In this document: piece after piece, positions 52,055 through 60,390 of the stretch
Numbering within the stretch: position 1 is the stretch's first letter
Layout: each line of letters opens with the position of its first letter
NCBI RefSeq assembly: GCF_001577305.1
Contig: NZ_CP014518.1
Span: 806,001-870,000 of the forward strand
Source of the DNA: Sinomonas atrocyanea
GTDB taxonomy: Bacteria > Actinomycetota > Actinomycetes > Actinomycetales > Micrococcaceae
DNA: 64,000 nucleotides
Direction of reading: 5' to 3'
Made by a program: the position numbers and the translations under genes
The notes under the pieces: generated by a model
Database searches by the model: none
Told to the model about the DNA's origin: nothing
Seen by the model: the letters and a program-made list of their open reading frames with translations, nothing else

Positions 52055-53464
52055 TCAGCGGCCCGCGATCTCGGTCGCGGGCTCGTCGACGGTCTTCGGG
52101 GAACGGCTGCGGATGAGGAATGTGAGGGTCGTGGCGGCAGCGAGGGCTCCGGCTGCGCCCATCGCGGTCCATGCGCCTGGGTAGGCGGTGGGGTTGTCGC
52201 CCGTGGTGACGATCGTGATGAGGATCGCTACTCCGAGCGTGGCTCCGATCTGGCGGGCGGTGTTGATGACGCCGGTCCCGGCGGCGTACTCCTCATTCGG
52301 CAGGGACCTCGAGGCTCCTGCGAGGAATCCGGTCTGGGCCACTCCCGCTCCGGCGCCGGTGAGGACGAGGCCGGCGAGGAAGAAACTGGGCGAGGGAGAT
52401 GCGGCGGACAGCGCAGCGGACCACATCGCCCCGCACGCCAGGAAGAGGGCTCCGCCGATCGCCGCGAACCATCTGGGGTCGAGCTTGGCCCGGCCCGCCC
52501 CGAGCGCGGTCGCTACCGCGGTGCCGGGACCGACGATGAAGGCCAACCCCGTCATGGCTGGACTCCAGTACCAGACGTTGGTCACCCACAGGGTTCCGCC
52601 CAGGAGCATGATGGAGAATCCGACGTAGAACGCCGCCATCCCCACGGCGGCCGCAGTGAACGGCATGCTGCGGAAGACGGCCAGGTTGATCGCGGGAACT
52701 GGGTGGGTCCGGCATCGGACGACGAACACGCCGAAGGCCGCGGCGCTGATTGCCAGGGCGGTCCAGAGCCAGCCGCTGGCAGGCGTCCATTCCGTCCAGT
52801 AGGACAGGGCCGTCACGAGGGCACCGACCGAGACCGCGAGCATGAGCGAGCCGACCAGGTCCGGCGCGCGCCCGCCTGTGCGGGCAGCCTGGCCCAGGCG
52901 TCTGGAGAAGAGCAGGGCCACCATTCCGATCGGGAGGTTAATCGCGAAGACCCACCGCCAGTCGATCTCGGTCAGGAGCCCGCCGAGGGCCGGGCCCAGG
53001 GCCGCAGCGACCGAGCCGGTGGCTGCCCACACCGAGACCATCCTCTTGTGCCGGTCCTCCGGGGCCGAGCTCAGCAGCAGGGCCAGGCTCGTCGGAACGA
53101 TCACTGCCGCCCCGACGCCCTGCACGGCCCGCGCGGCGATCAGGGCGGCCACCCCGGGGGCGGCGACGGCGGCCAGAGACCCGAGGGTGAACACCGCCAG
53201 CCCGGCCTGGAACACGGTCCGCCGTCCGAGGCGGTCCGCGATCCGCCCTGCCGGTGCCAGAAGGGCCGCGAACGCCACACCGTAGGCATTCAGGACCCAG
53301 GACAGCTCCTGCGCAGACGCGCCGGCGAAGCTGCGGCTGATCCGGGGGAACGCGAGGTTGACGATGAACAGGTCGAGCGAGGCAAGCACGCTGGCGCCCA
53401 GCACGGCAACCATCGCCGCGGCCGTGCCACGGGGGGCGGCACCGTCTGGAGAATAAGTCTTCAC
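52055..53464 (-). CDS. DHA2-family (EmrB/QacA) MFS efflux transporter
   Basis: This is a 469-aa protein with about 14 predicted membrane segments. Helix 1 is AVLGASVLASLDLFIVNLAFPRI with the family D-x-x-x-V-N-x-A-x-P motif. Motif A is GRIADRLGRRTVF, and motif C lies in WAATGSVAAALGPALGGLL. It exports drugs or toxic organic compounds by proton antiport. The start is a GTG at 53464 just after AAGGGGG; the short distance to TAGTCT suggests a leaderless or nearly leaderless transcript. It is divergent from an HxlR regulator, a classic arrangement for an inducible efflux pump, and precedes a broken tautomerase gene. Confidence 0.9.
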   Translation of the reverse strand: MKTYSPDGAAPRGTAAAMVAVLGASVLASLDLFIVNLAFPRISRSFAGASAQELSWVLNAYGVAFAALLAPAGRIADRLGRRTVFQAGLAVFTLGSLAAVAAPGVAALIAARAVQGVGAAVIVPTSLALLLSSAPEDRHKRMVSVWAATGSVAAALGPALGGLLTEIDWRWVFAINLPIGMVALLFSRRLGQAARTGGRAPDLVGSLMLAVSVGALVTALSYWTEWTPASGWLWTALAISAAAFGVFVVRCRTHPVPAINLAVFRSMPFTAAAVGMAAFYVGFSIMLLGGTLWVTNVWYWSPAMTGLAFIVGPGTAVATALGAGRAKLDPRWFAAIGGALFLACGAMWSAALSAASPSPSFFLAGLVLTGAGAGVAQTGFLAGASRSLPNEEYAAGTGVINTARQIGATLGVAILITIVTTGDNPTAYPGAWTAMGAAGALAAATTLTFLIRSRSPKTVDEPATEIAGR

Positions 53465-53525
53465 CCCCTTAGACTATGGATATTAGATACCTTTAAGCAA
53501 GCTAATGTGGAGGAACTGAAGCGAT
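53465..53525. promoter_or_regulatory. Divergent promoter/operator region between DHA2 pump and HxlR regulator
   Basis: This 61-base AT-rich gap contains ATTAG (53482-53486) and CTAAT (53502-53506) as an inverted repeat 15 bases apart. The regulator could bind here and control both genes. Confidence 0.4.
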
Positions 53526-53993
53526 ATGCCACTGCGTTCCGATTGGTCCGAGAGGCCGTGCCCCATCGCCAGGGCAATCGATGTGCTCGGGGATCCCTGG
53601 ACCCTGCTCGTACTGCGGGAGCTTGTCTACGGAGTCCACCGCTTCGAGGACATCCGGGCCAACATCGAATCCACGGACAAGACCTTGTCCGAGCGCCTCG
53701 AGCGGATGATCGACGCCGGCCTCGTCAGCCGCAGGCAGTACTCCGGAACCGTCAGGCCACGCTATGAATATCTCCCCACATCGGCAGGGCGGGACGCGCT
53801 GCCAATCCTCCAGTCCCTCGCCTTCTGGGGAGCAAAGCACACCGAAGCCCGCGACCTCGACCAGCCGTTCGCGATCGTGTGCCTAGCCTGCGGCCAGGAG
53901 ACGCACCGTTCCGAGACCTGTTCCAGCTGCGGCGCCGAACTGACCACAGGGAACACCATCTGGATCCGCCCCACCACTCGCACCGGGTCCTGA
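53526..53993 (+). CDS. HxlR-family transcriptional regulator with C-terminal zinc ribbon
   Basis: This is a 155-aa protein. CPIARAIDVLGDPWTLLVLRELVYGVHRFEDI begins the HxlR winged helix (about 12-43), with the conserved Cys12. TLSERLERMIDAGLVSRR and YLPTSAGRDALPIL complete it. Residues 118-139 add CLACGQE and CSSCGAE, two C-x-x-C pairs that could form a zinc ribbon. HxlR regulators often sense reactive electrophiles or oxidants through the N-terminal Cys. It is divergent from the DHA2 pump, its probable target. Confidence 0.88.
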   Translation: MPLRSDWSERPCPIARAIDVLGDPWTLLVLRELVYGVHRFEDIRANIESTDKTLSERLERMIDAGLVSRRQYSGTVRPRYEYLPTSAGRDALPILQSLAFWGAKHTEARDLDQPFAIVCLACGQETHRSETCSSCGAELTTGNTIWIRPTTRTGS

Positions 53994-54088
53994 CCCGACA
54001 CCTCAGCCTGGCAGGACTCGCCCGTGCGCCGGTCACAGAGCTCCACCAACTCGCGTGCAGACGCACCGGCTCAGCCAGGTCGGGGCGG

Positions 54089-55288
54089 TCAGGCTGCGAG
54101 GGCGACGTCGGGTTTCCGGTGTTGGAAGGTGGTCCCGTCGCGCAGGAGTGCCCAGATGACGTTGATGCGGCGGCGGGCGAGAGCGAGGACAGCCTGTTTG
54201 TGGTTCTTCCCCTCGGCGCGCTTCCTCTCGTAGTAGGTGCGCGATTCGGGGCAGTATCTTGCCGCGTTCTGGGCGGCGAGGAAGCAGGTGCGCAGGAGTC
54301 TGCGGTCGTAGCGTTTGGGGCGCCGGCAGTTGCCGCTTACCCTTCCTGAGTCCTTCGGTACGGGCGCGACGCCGGCTATCCCGGCGAGGCGGTCGGCGCT
54401 TGCGAAGCGGTCCATGGTCCCGCCGGTGGCGGCGATGAACTCGGCGGCGAGCTGTGGCCCGAAGCCGGGCACGCTCTGGAGGATCTCGAAGTGGGCATGC
54501 GCCTGGACCCTCGCTTCAATCTGGGCGTCCACCTCGGCGATCTGCTCGATGAGGGACAGGACGTCTTTGGCGATCCGCGCGACGAGTGCGGCGGCCGCAG
54601 TCTGTCCGACCACGGTCGTTGACTGCTGCTGAGCGGCCCGCAGGGCGGTCTCGGCAGTCTTGTCGGGGCGGTAGCAGCCCTGCTTGCGCAGCCAGGCCTC
54701 GACACGTGCCTGGCCGGCCCGGCGGATCCCCTCTGGGGTCTGGTACCTGGTCAGCAGGATGACGGCGGCCTTGCGCTGGGAGAAGTCGAATGAGGCCTCC
54801 AGCGCCGGGAAGTACTCGAGCAGGGTGGCTCGCAGCCTGTTGTACGCGCGGGTGCGGTCGTGGACGAGGTCGGCCCGGCGGGCCGTGAGCAGGCGCAGCT
54901 CGACGATCGTCTCGTCCTCGGCACGAACGGGCTGGAGGTCCCGGCGCATCCTGGCCTGGTCGGCGATGATCCCTGCGTCCTTCGCATCGGTCTTGCCCTC
55001 GCCGCTGTAGATGCGCGCGGCGTGGTGCACGGTCCGCCCCGGGATGTAGAAGACGGTCTGGGCGTGCGAGAGGAGGGCACTGATCAGCAGCGCCGCCGCT
55101 CCCTGGTTCAGGTCGGTGGCCCAATGGACCTCCCTGCCCTCGGCGAGGGCGAGGACATCGGCGATCAGGGCGAGGATCGCATCCTCGGTGTTCGCCAGCC
55201 GCGAGAGCAGCCGGCTCCCGTCCTGGTCGATGACCGTGCAGTGGTGGTGGGTCTTGCCTGCATCGATTCCGGCCCACAGTTCGGCCAC
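54089..55288 (-). CDS. IS110-family transposase
   Basis: This is a 399-aa protein. The N-terminal DEDD (RuvC-like) domain has WAGIDAGKTHHHCTVID (first Asp about residue 7) and GKTDAKDAGIIADQAR. The C-terminal transposase_20 domain has LQSVPGFGPQLAAEFIAATG followed by ADRLAGIAGVAPVPKDSG, with the conserved Ser nearby. The GTG at 55288 has AGAAGGG upstream; the frame extends to 55378 without similarity. The gene is intact. The long non-coding flank 5' to the gene (55289-55599) is where IS110 elements encode their bridge RNA. Ends of the element could not be fixed. Confidence 0.93.
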   Translation of the reverse strand: MAELWAGIDAGKTHHHCTVIDQDGSRLLSRLANTEDAILALIADVLALAEGREVHWATDLNQGAAALLISALLSHAQTVFYIPGRTVHHAARIYSGEGKTDAKDAGIIADQARMRRDLQPVRAEDETIVELRLLTARRADLVHDRTRAYNRLRATLLEYFPALEASFDFSQRKAAVILLTRYQTPEGIRRAGQARVEAWLRKQGCYRPDKTAETALRAAQQQSTTVVGQTAAAALVARIAKDVLSLIEQIAEVDAQIEARVQAHAHFEILQSVPGFGPQLAAEFIAATGGTMDRFASADRLAGIAGVAPVPKDSGRVSGNCRRPKRYDRRLLRTCFLAAQNAARYCPESRTYYERKRAEGKNHKQAVLALARRRINVIWALLRDGTTFQHRKPDVALAA

Positions 55289-55599
55289 AAGTACACCCTT
55301 CTCTCTTCGGTCTTCTGGAGGGCCCACGGACAACCACGCCGTCATTTCCTTACACAGCGATCGATGCGCATCTCTCAATCAGCGGTCGAGTCGTCGTGGG
55401 ACGCAGGCGGCCATTCCGGCTAAGCCACGGCAACGGCGAAAACGAAGAAGCCATACCTGCACCCCTGGGCGGTCAGAAGCCTACGGAAGCCCCGGACCGG
55501 CACCTCAAACACCGTAAGGAAAAACGATAGGGGCGGGGGAGGGATACCGGCTGGTCACCACACCCTCCCCGCCTCACCGACCACAAGGAGACACACACC
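55289..55599 (-). other. Non-coding flank of the IS110 transposase; possible bridge-RNA region
   Basis: These 311 bases have no gene. In IS110-group elements the left non-coding end upstream of the transposase yields a structured bridge RNA that pairs with target and donor. The part nearest the transposase (about 55289-55520) is the place to look. I cannot fold it reliably by eye. The last 50 bases hold the AAGGAG site of the next gene. Confidence 0.35.
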
Positions 55600-56585
55600 G
55601 TGGAAGCAACGCTCAAAGTCGACGGCCCCGCCTCGATGCTCGCCCACATCGACCACCAGTTCGGCCGCACCCCCTAGGACTCCCTCGTCCTGATCACCAT
55701 CGGCCCCGATAAGCGCCTCGGCGCAGGCCTGCGGATGCTCCTGACCGCCGACCAGGACCCCGACGAGACCGCCGCCCGCGTCCTGCACCTCGCCACCGGC
55801 GCGACCACGACCGAGTCCGTCTTCGTCGCCGTCTACACCCCCGACCGGGAACAGGCCGCCGTCCTCGGCGCGCACGTTCACGAGCGCGCCGCGTGCCTGG
55901 GCATCGGCCTGCTCGCCAGCGTCCACGTCACCCCCACCGGCTGGGAACGGCTCGACCTCCCCGGACAGGGCGGCACCGCCGAGCAGGTCCGCGACAGCCT
56001 CGTCAACGCCGAGCTGGTCGCCCGCGGCTCCGTCGTCTTCGCCGCCGCCCCCGCCGACGTCCCCTTCACCGGAGCACCCGACGCGGCCGAGCGGATCGCT
56101 GCCGTCGCCCCCAAGAGCGCCCGCGCCGCGGTGGCGTGGTGGCACGCGGTGATCAACGCCGACCGGGTACTCCTGCCCGCCGACGCCTACCAGCTCGCCG
56201 CCGCCCTCTCCCGCGCCGACGAGGTCCGCGACCGCCTGATCGCCGCGACCATCGCCACGGGAACGAGCCCATGCCCGAGCTGCGGGACCTGCTGCTCGGC
56301 CGGCCCGGCACCGCCCCGGACTGGAGCCGGGCCGAGAAGGCCATACAGGCCCTCACCGGAGCCCTCGCCCACACCCCGGCAGGGCACCGAGCCGGGATCC
56401 TGACCGCCCTCGGCTGGCTGTCCTGGCTCCAGGGCCGCGGCACCGCCGCCCACGCCTGGATCAACCGGGCACGGCAGGACGAGCCCCGCCACCGCCTCGC
56501 CCTGCTCCTCGAGCAGCTCATCGACCGCGAGATCGCCCCCATCGCCCTCGACCTGAACGCCGCCTACCGCCGCAACCGCGCCTGA
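55600..56585 (+). pseudogene. DUF4192-family gene with in-frame TAG and a frameshift
   Basis: A GTG with AAGGAG upstream starts VEATLKVDGPASMLAHIDHQFGRTP, then a TAG (55675-55677), and the same frame goes on DSLVLITIGPDKRLGAGLRMLL, the expected continuation of a DUF4192 N-terminus. Similarity continues to about 56260 (DEVRDRLIAATIATGT). From an ATG at 56271 the next frame carries the DUF4192 end: LTALGWLSWLQGRGTAAHAWINRA and RLALLLEQLIDREIAP. So a single gene of about 328 codons bears one nonsense codon and one frameshift. DUF4192 function is unknown. It is common on actinobacterial plasmids and integrative elements. Confidence 0.8.
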
Positions 56586-56765
56586 CCCCACGACCCGCGG
56601 CCGCCCACACCGGGCGGCCGCGGGAACCGTCTCCTCGTGCCCGGGCGGGGCGGCCGGCCCGTGCGCCCCGCGCTCCGGCCCGGAGCGCGGCCCGACCCGG
56701 GCCGGCCGCCCCAGCGCAGCACCCGCGCCCTGGCCGCCGCGTGTTCGGCGGCTACCCTGAAGACC

Positions 56766-56918
56766 ATGGACAACCCCGGCACCCCGGAGGGCACCCCCTT
56801 CGAGCAGGCACTCCAGAACGCCCTCACCGAGGCCGACGCCTTCGGCCAGCCCCACTTCGGGCCCACCGACATCGGCCGCCCGGCCAGCGACGAAACGGAC
56901 CCCCAGGGCGCCGACTAG
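56766..56918 (+). CDS. Small acidic hypothetical protein
   Basis: This 50-aa protein (MDNPGTPEGTPFEQALQNAL ...) is acidic. TACCCT (56753-56758) ends 7 bases before the ATG, as in leaderless genes. No family is recognised. It faces a strong terminator shared with the opposite strand. Confidence 0.5.
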   Translation: MDNPGTPEGTPFEQALQNALTEADAFGQPHFGPTDIGRPASDETDPQGAD

Positions 56919-57000
56919 GCTCAGAAGCGATGGCCCCGCTCAGCGGGCGCCGGGCGCCAATTGAATAGAATTCCCCTAGATTTCCTGTGGTTGGGAAAAC

Positions 57001-57057
57001 AAGAAGCGGGACGGCACATGAATGCGGTTTGTGGTGAACCGTGCCGTCCCGCTTCTT
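57001..57057. terminator. Long bidirectional hairpin between convergent small genes
   Basis: AAGAAGCGGGACGGCAC and its exact complement form a 17-bp stem with a 23-base loop. It lies between the 50-aa gene (plus) and the membrane-protein gene (minus). It ends 11 bases before the latter's stop. Confidence 0.75.
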
Positions 57058-57068
57058 CGTCCCCGAAT

Positions 57069-57338
57069 TCAGCGCACAGCGCGCCAATACACCGAGCTGA
57101 CCATGACCCCGGCAATGGCCAGCACGACCCCGAAAACCACCATCAGCACATTCGGCTGATCGCCCAGGGCCCCAGCGAGGGCCATCCAGGCGGACTCGAG
57201 GACGATGACCGCGCCGATCCCCGCAGCGCACGCACGCGTCGCACCCTTCCGGGATCCGGCCGCCAGCCGCCGGCACGCCAGCGCCAGCAGCAGCACCACG
57301 GGGAGCCCCCACACCGCAGCAATTCAAAATCCGCTCAT
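57069..57338 (-). pseudogene. Small membrane protein with TGA at codon 5
   Basis: An ATG at 57338 has an excellent GGGGAGGA site 8 bases upstream and reads M-S-G-F, then TGA (57324-57326), then an open frame IAAVWGLPVVLLLALACRRL with further hydrophobic segments (AAGIGAVIVLESAWMALAGA and VLMVVFGVVLAIAGVMVSSV). TGG-to-TGA would explain it, since the downstream frame is clearly a membrane protein of about 85 residues. Alternatively translation starts at the GTG 57314, which lacks a good binding site, and the gene is intact (81 aa). Confidence 0.6.
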
Positions 57339-57726
57339 GCACCGATCCTCCCCCTGCCGGTCCGACAGAACTCAGGCCCCAGGACAACACCATGCACAGG
57401 ACAGGCGCAGGCCACCGCCACGGCCAGGACAGGCGCCGAACCCACCCGGACCACGGGGCAGCCGCTCAAAGACGGCTTCATTCCGAGGACTCCCACAGGG
57501 GTGGCCATACGGCCGGACATGACGGTCCCACCACTCGCTGCGGAAAAGGGAAATTGCCATGAAGCACCATGCATTTGAACCGCCATAATTGGTCCGCAAA
57601 ATGCAGGGACAGCCTTCACAATTGCGCGCCCATAAACTAGAATTGAAGCATGAAGACGGGGAGACCATTTCCCGGTCAGATCAGACGAACGAAACCATAA
57701 TTGCTACGGAACCAAGGACTGCGACC
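57339..57726. other. Intergenic region with the nrdH-like promoter
   Basis: These 388 bases have no gene. TTCACA (57615-57620) and TAGAAT (57638-57643), spaced by 17 bases, form a good promoter for the redoxin gene 84 bases downstream. Short frames before it are not convincing. Confidence 0.6.
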
Positions 57727-57990
57727 ATGGAAAACACCGGCCCCGCCATCACCCTCTACAGCAAGCCGGCCTGCGTGCAGTGCACCATGACCAAGAAGGC
57801 CCTCGACAAGGCCGGCCTTGCCTATGAAGAGGTGGACCTCACCGAGAACCCCGCCGCCCTCGAGAATGTGACCGAGGAGTTGCGCTATTCGCAGGCGCCT
57901 ATCGTCCAGGTCGATGACGAGAGCCATTGGAGCGGTTTCCGCCCCGACCTCATCGCACGCGCCGCCTCTGCCCTCGGCGCCACCGCCTGA
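57727..57990 (+). CDS. nrdH: NrdH-like glutaredoxin/redoxin
   Basis: This is an 87-aa protein. ITLYSKPACVQCTMTKKALD has the C-V-Q-C redox site of NrdH (Cys14 and Cys17), then YEEVDLTENPAALENV, then SQAPIVQVDDESHWSGFRPDLIARAA with the cis-Pro and the W-S-G-F-R-P-D signature of NrdH that replaces glutathione binding. NrdH normally reduces class Ib ribonucleotide reductase, but no nrdI/nrdE/nrdF is nearby. Here it stands among mobile-element genes, so it may be a copy carried by an element. AAGGA lies 9 bases before the ATG. Confidence 0.9.
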   Translation: MENTGPAITLYSKPACVQCTMTKKALDKAGLAYEEVDLTENPAALENVTEELRYSQAPIVQVDDESHWSGFRPDLIARAASALGATA

Positions 57991-58018
57991 ACCGGTGGAG
58001 AGCCGGGAGGAGGAGACC

Positions 58019-58702
58019 ATGACCCAGTACACGCAGGAGCAGGACCAGGCCTGGATCGACGGGCGCACCACCCCGCCCGAGCCCACGCCACCGGCCCCGG
58101 TGGCACAGAGCACCCACCCCCAGGTGCACGCCCTCCAGCACGCCCTCGCCCAGCTGCGCGAAGCGCGCTACTGGCCCCAGGCAGACCCCGACATCCAGAC
58201 TGCTGTCCGCGCGGCCGCCGCCGCGATCGCCGACGAGCTCACCCACCATGTCCACGAGGACAACGACACCGATCCCCGGAGAGCCGGCACCGCGGGGGAG
58301 ACCGTCACAGTCACCGGCAACCTCACCGCCGCGCCACGGCTGGACCGGACGCCGGCCGGCACCCCCGTCGCGGACTTCACCATCGCCTCCACCCCGCGCA
58401 CCTACGACCGCGTGGCGGGGCAGTGGAAGGACGGGGAGACCGCCTTCATCCGCTGCACCCTCTGGCGCGAAGCCGCCCGGCACGCCGCCGCTTCCCTGGC
58501 CAAGGGAACCCGCGTCATCGCCACCGGCACCCTCACCACCGGCACCTACCAGGCCAAGGAAGGCCAGACCCGCACCAGCCAGGAGCTCGACGTCGACGAG
58601 CTCGGCGCAAGCCTCCTCTTCAACCCCGTCACCGTCAGCCGGCCCAGCCGCCACCACAACCATCGGGCACAGGCCCCCGCAGAAGGGACGAGACAGTGCT
58701 GA
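58019..58702 (+). CDS. Single-stranded DNA-binding (SSB) domain protein with N-terminal extension
   Basis: This is a 227-aa protein. Residues 1-95 form a helical, acidic extension (VHALQHALAQLREARYWPQ). Residues 96-205 are the OB fold: GETVTVTGNLTAAPRLDRTPAGTPVADFTIASTPR and FIRCTLWREAARHAAASLAKGTRVIATGTL, then QELDVDELGASLLF. The acidic C-terminal tip of housekeeping SSB (D-D-x-P-F) is missing, so it should not recruit the usual repair partners. Such variants are typical of plasmids and conjugative elements, coating transferred single strands. GGAGGAGG precedes the ATG. It overlaps the next gene by 7 bases. Confidence 0.85.
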   Translation: MTQYTQEQDQAWIDGRTTPPEPTPPAPVAQSTHPQVHALQHALAQLREARYWPQADPDIQTAVRAAAAAIADELTHHVHEDNDTDPRRAGTAGETVTVTGNLTAAPRLDRTPAGTPVADFTIASTPRTYDRVAGQWKDGETAFIRCTLWREAARHAAASLAKGTRVIATGTLTTGTYQAKEGQTRTSQELDVDELGASLLFNPVTVSRPSRHHNHRAQAPAEGTRQC

Positions 58703-58992
58703 ACGTGACCGACACGACCACCGGACCCGATCCGAGCTGGTGGACCGACGAGTACACCGCCGTCCCCGACCCCATCGAGGCCGACACCGACCACTACTTC
58801 GACACCAGCGCCGAGGCCGCCGAGCACGGGACGCCCTGGGCCGTCCTCGAGAACCCCGACGCCTACACCAACGGGCCCATCACCCCCGGCCACTACGTCA
58901 CCGCAGGCCACCACCCCGCCGCGGCCTACTACCTCTCCTCCCGCGAGCCCCTCCGCGACGCGGACCGCGGCACCTGGTTCCGCTTCTCCTGA
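58696..58992 (+). CDS. Hypothetical protein, coupled to the SSB-like gene
   Basis: This 98-aa protein starts at a GTG inside the ssb tail. It is acidic and rich in aromatic residues (WWTDEYTAV, HYFDTSAEAAEHGTPWAVL, YYLSSREPLRDADRGTWFRF). No family is recognised. It is probably co-transcribed with the SSB-like gene. Confidence 0.6.
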   Translation: MLNVTDTTTGPDPSWWTDEYTAVPDPIEADTDHYFDTSAEAAEHGTPWAVLENPDAYTNGPITPGHYVTAGHHPAAAYYLSSREPLRDADRGTWFRFS

Positions 58993-59050
58993 ACCCGGAC
59001 CCCTCCCCGCACCACAGACACCGACCCACCAGCACCGGAGGAAGCACACC

Positions 59051-59842
59051 ATGAGCGGAAAGCACACCACCCCCGCCGCGGGCGCCGAGCCGACGGCATG
59101 GACCCCCGAAGACCTCCACGAGGCCCACCGGCTCTCCCAGGCCGTGCTCCAGTGGGAATCCCAGCGGCGCGCCACGCTCGAGGAGATCGCGCGCAGGCCC
59201 CGCCTGTCCTTCGAGGAGGCAGTGGAGTGCCACGACACCGACGGCAGCGCCTACATCCTGCCCTGGCAGCTGAGCGAGCATCGGATCGCCAGGATGGTCG
59301 AGGCCGCAACCCTGATCCTGGGCCCCACCGAGGACGAGCTGCGCACCGCTGTGCAGGCCGTGACCGAGGCCGTCAGCGAAGCGGCCGCCCGCGCCGTCGC
59401 CGAGGCCCACCCCGACGCCGCCGTCCAGGCCGAACACGCCCTCTGGGGCACCCCCGCCCTGCGGTACGACGGGGCCGACCAGGAGCAGGCCGCCCTGTAT
59501 GGGCGGGGGATCCCCTCCGACCACCTTCTCGAAGGCGCCCTCGCCTACACCCCCGGCGCCTTCATCGCCGCCGCCAGCATCCGCGCCCAGAGGACCGCAG
59601 CAGCCCAGAACCCCGAGCCCGCCCGCCTGGACGAGGAGAAGACGAGCGCCCTCCCCAGCCCGACCGCGGAGCCCGAGCTCACCGCCGCTGATATTGCCCA
59701 GATCCGTGCCCTGCAGGCCGCAAGCTTCCCCACCAGCCCCGGAACCCACCAGCCCCCGACCCGCACCGGCACCGCCGCCGGCACCGACCCGGCCACGACC
59801 CGGACACCGAACGCCGCCACGGCCCGCGGCCACGGACGCTGA
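59051..59842 (+). CDS. Hypothetical protein
   Basis: This 263-aa protein is mostly helical and Ala-rich. Residues 15-165 look folded (EDLHEAHRLSQAVLQWESQR, RIARMVEAATLILGPTEDEL), and the last 80 are Pro/Thr/Ala-rich and probably disordered. GGAGGAAG lies upstream of the ATG. No family is recognised. It belongs to the run of small element-type genes after ssb. Confidence 0.55.
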   Translation: MSGKHTTPAAGAEPTAWTPEDLHEAHRLSQAVLQWESQRRATLEEIARRPRLSFEEAVECHDTDGSAYILPWQLSEHRIARMVEAATLILGPTEDELRTAVQAVTEAVSEAAARAVAEAHPDAAVQAEHALWGTPALRYDGADQEQAALYGRGIPSDHLLEGALAYTPGAFIAAASIRAQRTAAAQNPEPARLDEEKTSALPSPTAEPELTAADIAQIRALQAASFPTSPGTHQPPTRTGTAAGTDPATTRTPNAATARGHGR

Positions 59843-59927
59843 CCCCGCGCCCGGGGGAACGTCATACCCGGGCCCTAAGCTGCACCCAAGGGAACACCCG
59901 CCACAGGCACCGGAGGAAAAACACGGC

Positions 59928-60296
59928 ATGAGCGAAGACCAGGACCAGGACCCGATCGTCGTCCAGGAGGCCGACGCCATCTACGAGTCCGTCCGCACCA
60001 TCTGCCACCACAGCGAGACCCAGCCCGCCCCCACGGTGTACCGGGTGCTGGGGAACCTCAAGGGCGCCGCCGGGCCCATGCTCGCCCAAGCCCTCAACCA
60101 GCTCGCCGACGGCCTCGAGCGCTCCTTCACCGAGTACGACGTCTACGAAGACGACGGCTCGGACCCGGCCGGTAACGTCGCGGCGGCGGCCGAGCACATG
60201 CGCTTGGCAGCGCACCTCGCGGCCGAGCTCGGCGAACACCTCTCGAAGGCGCAGAGCGCCATCAGCAGGCAGGGGTACCGGGCGCCGGGCGACTGA
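59928..60296 (+). CDS. Hypothetical helical protein
   Basis: This 122-aa protein has GGAGGA 11 bases upstream of the ATG. It is predicted all-helical: ADAIYESVRTICHHSE, PTVYRVLGNLKGAAGPMLAQALNQLADGLERSF, and HMRLAAHLAAELGEHLSKAQSAIS. No family is recognised. A strong terminator follows, ending this block. Confidence 0.6.
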   Translation: MSEDQDQDPIVVQEADAIYESVRTICHHSETQPAPTVYRVLGNLKGAAGPMLAQALNQLADGLERSFTEYDVYEDDGSDPAGNVAAAAEHMRLAAHLAAELGEHLSKAQSAISRQGYRAPGD

Positions 60297-60344
60297 ACCC
60301 CAGCTCGGCCTACCGGTAGAGCCGCGTCACCGGAGGGCGGGTTA

Positions 60345-60383
60345 GGGCCGGTGGCTTCGGCGTGCTGCCGAGGCCACCGGCCC
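60345..60383 (+). terminator. Terminator after the ssb gene block
   Basis: A 17-bp stem starting GGGCCGGTGGC, with one G-T pair and loop GTGCT, followed by TTT. It also ends seven bases before the stop of the convergent 303-aa gene. Confidence 0.8.
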
Positions 60384-60390
60384 TTTGGGG

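Noticed and set aside
55675..57326. Stop-codon recoding (TAG in DUF4192, TGA in the small membrane gene)
   Set aside because: No structure or special tRNA is seen, the two stops differ, and DUF4192 also has a frameshift; decay is simpler.
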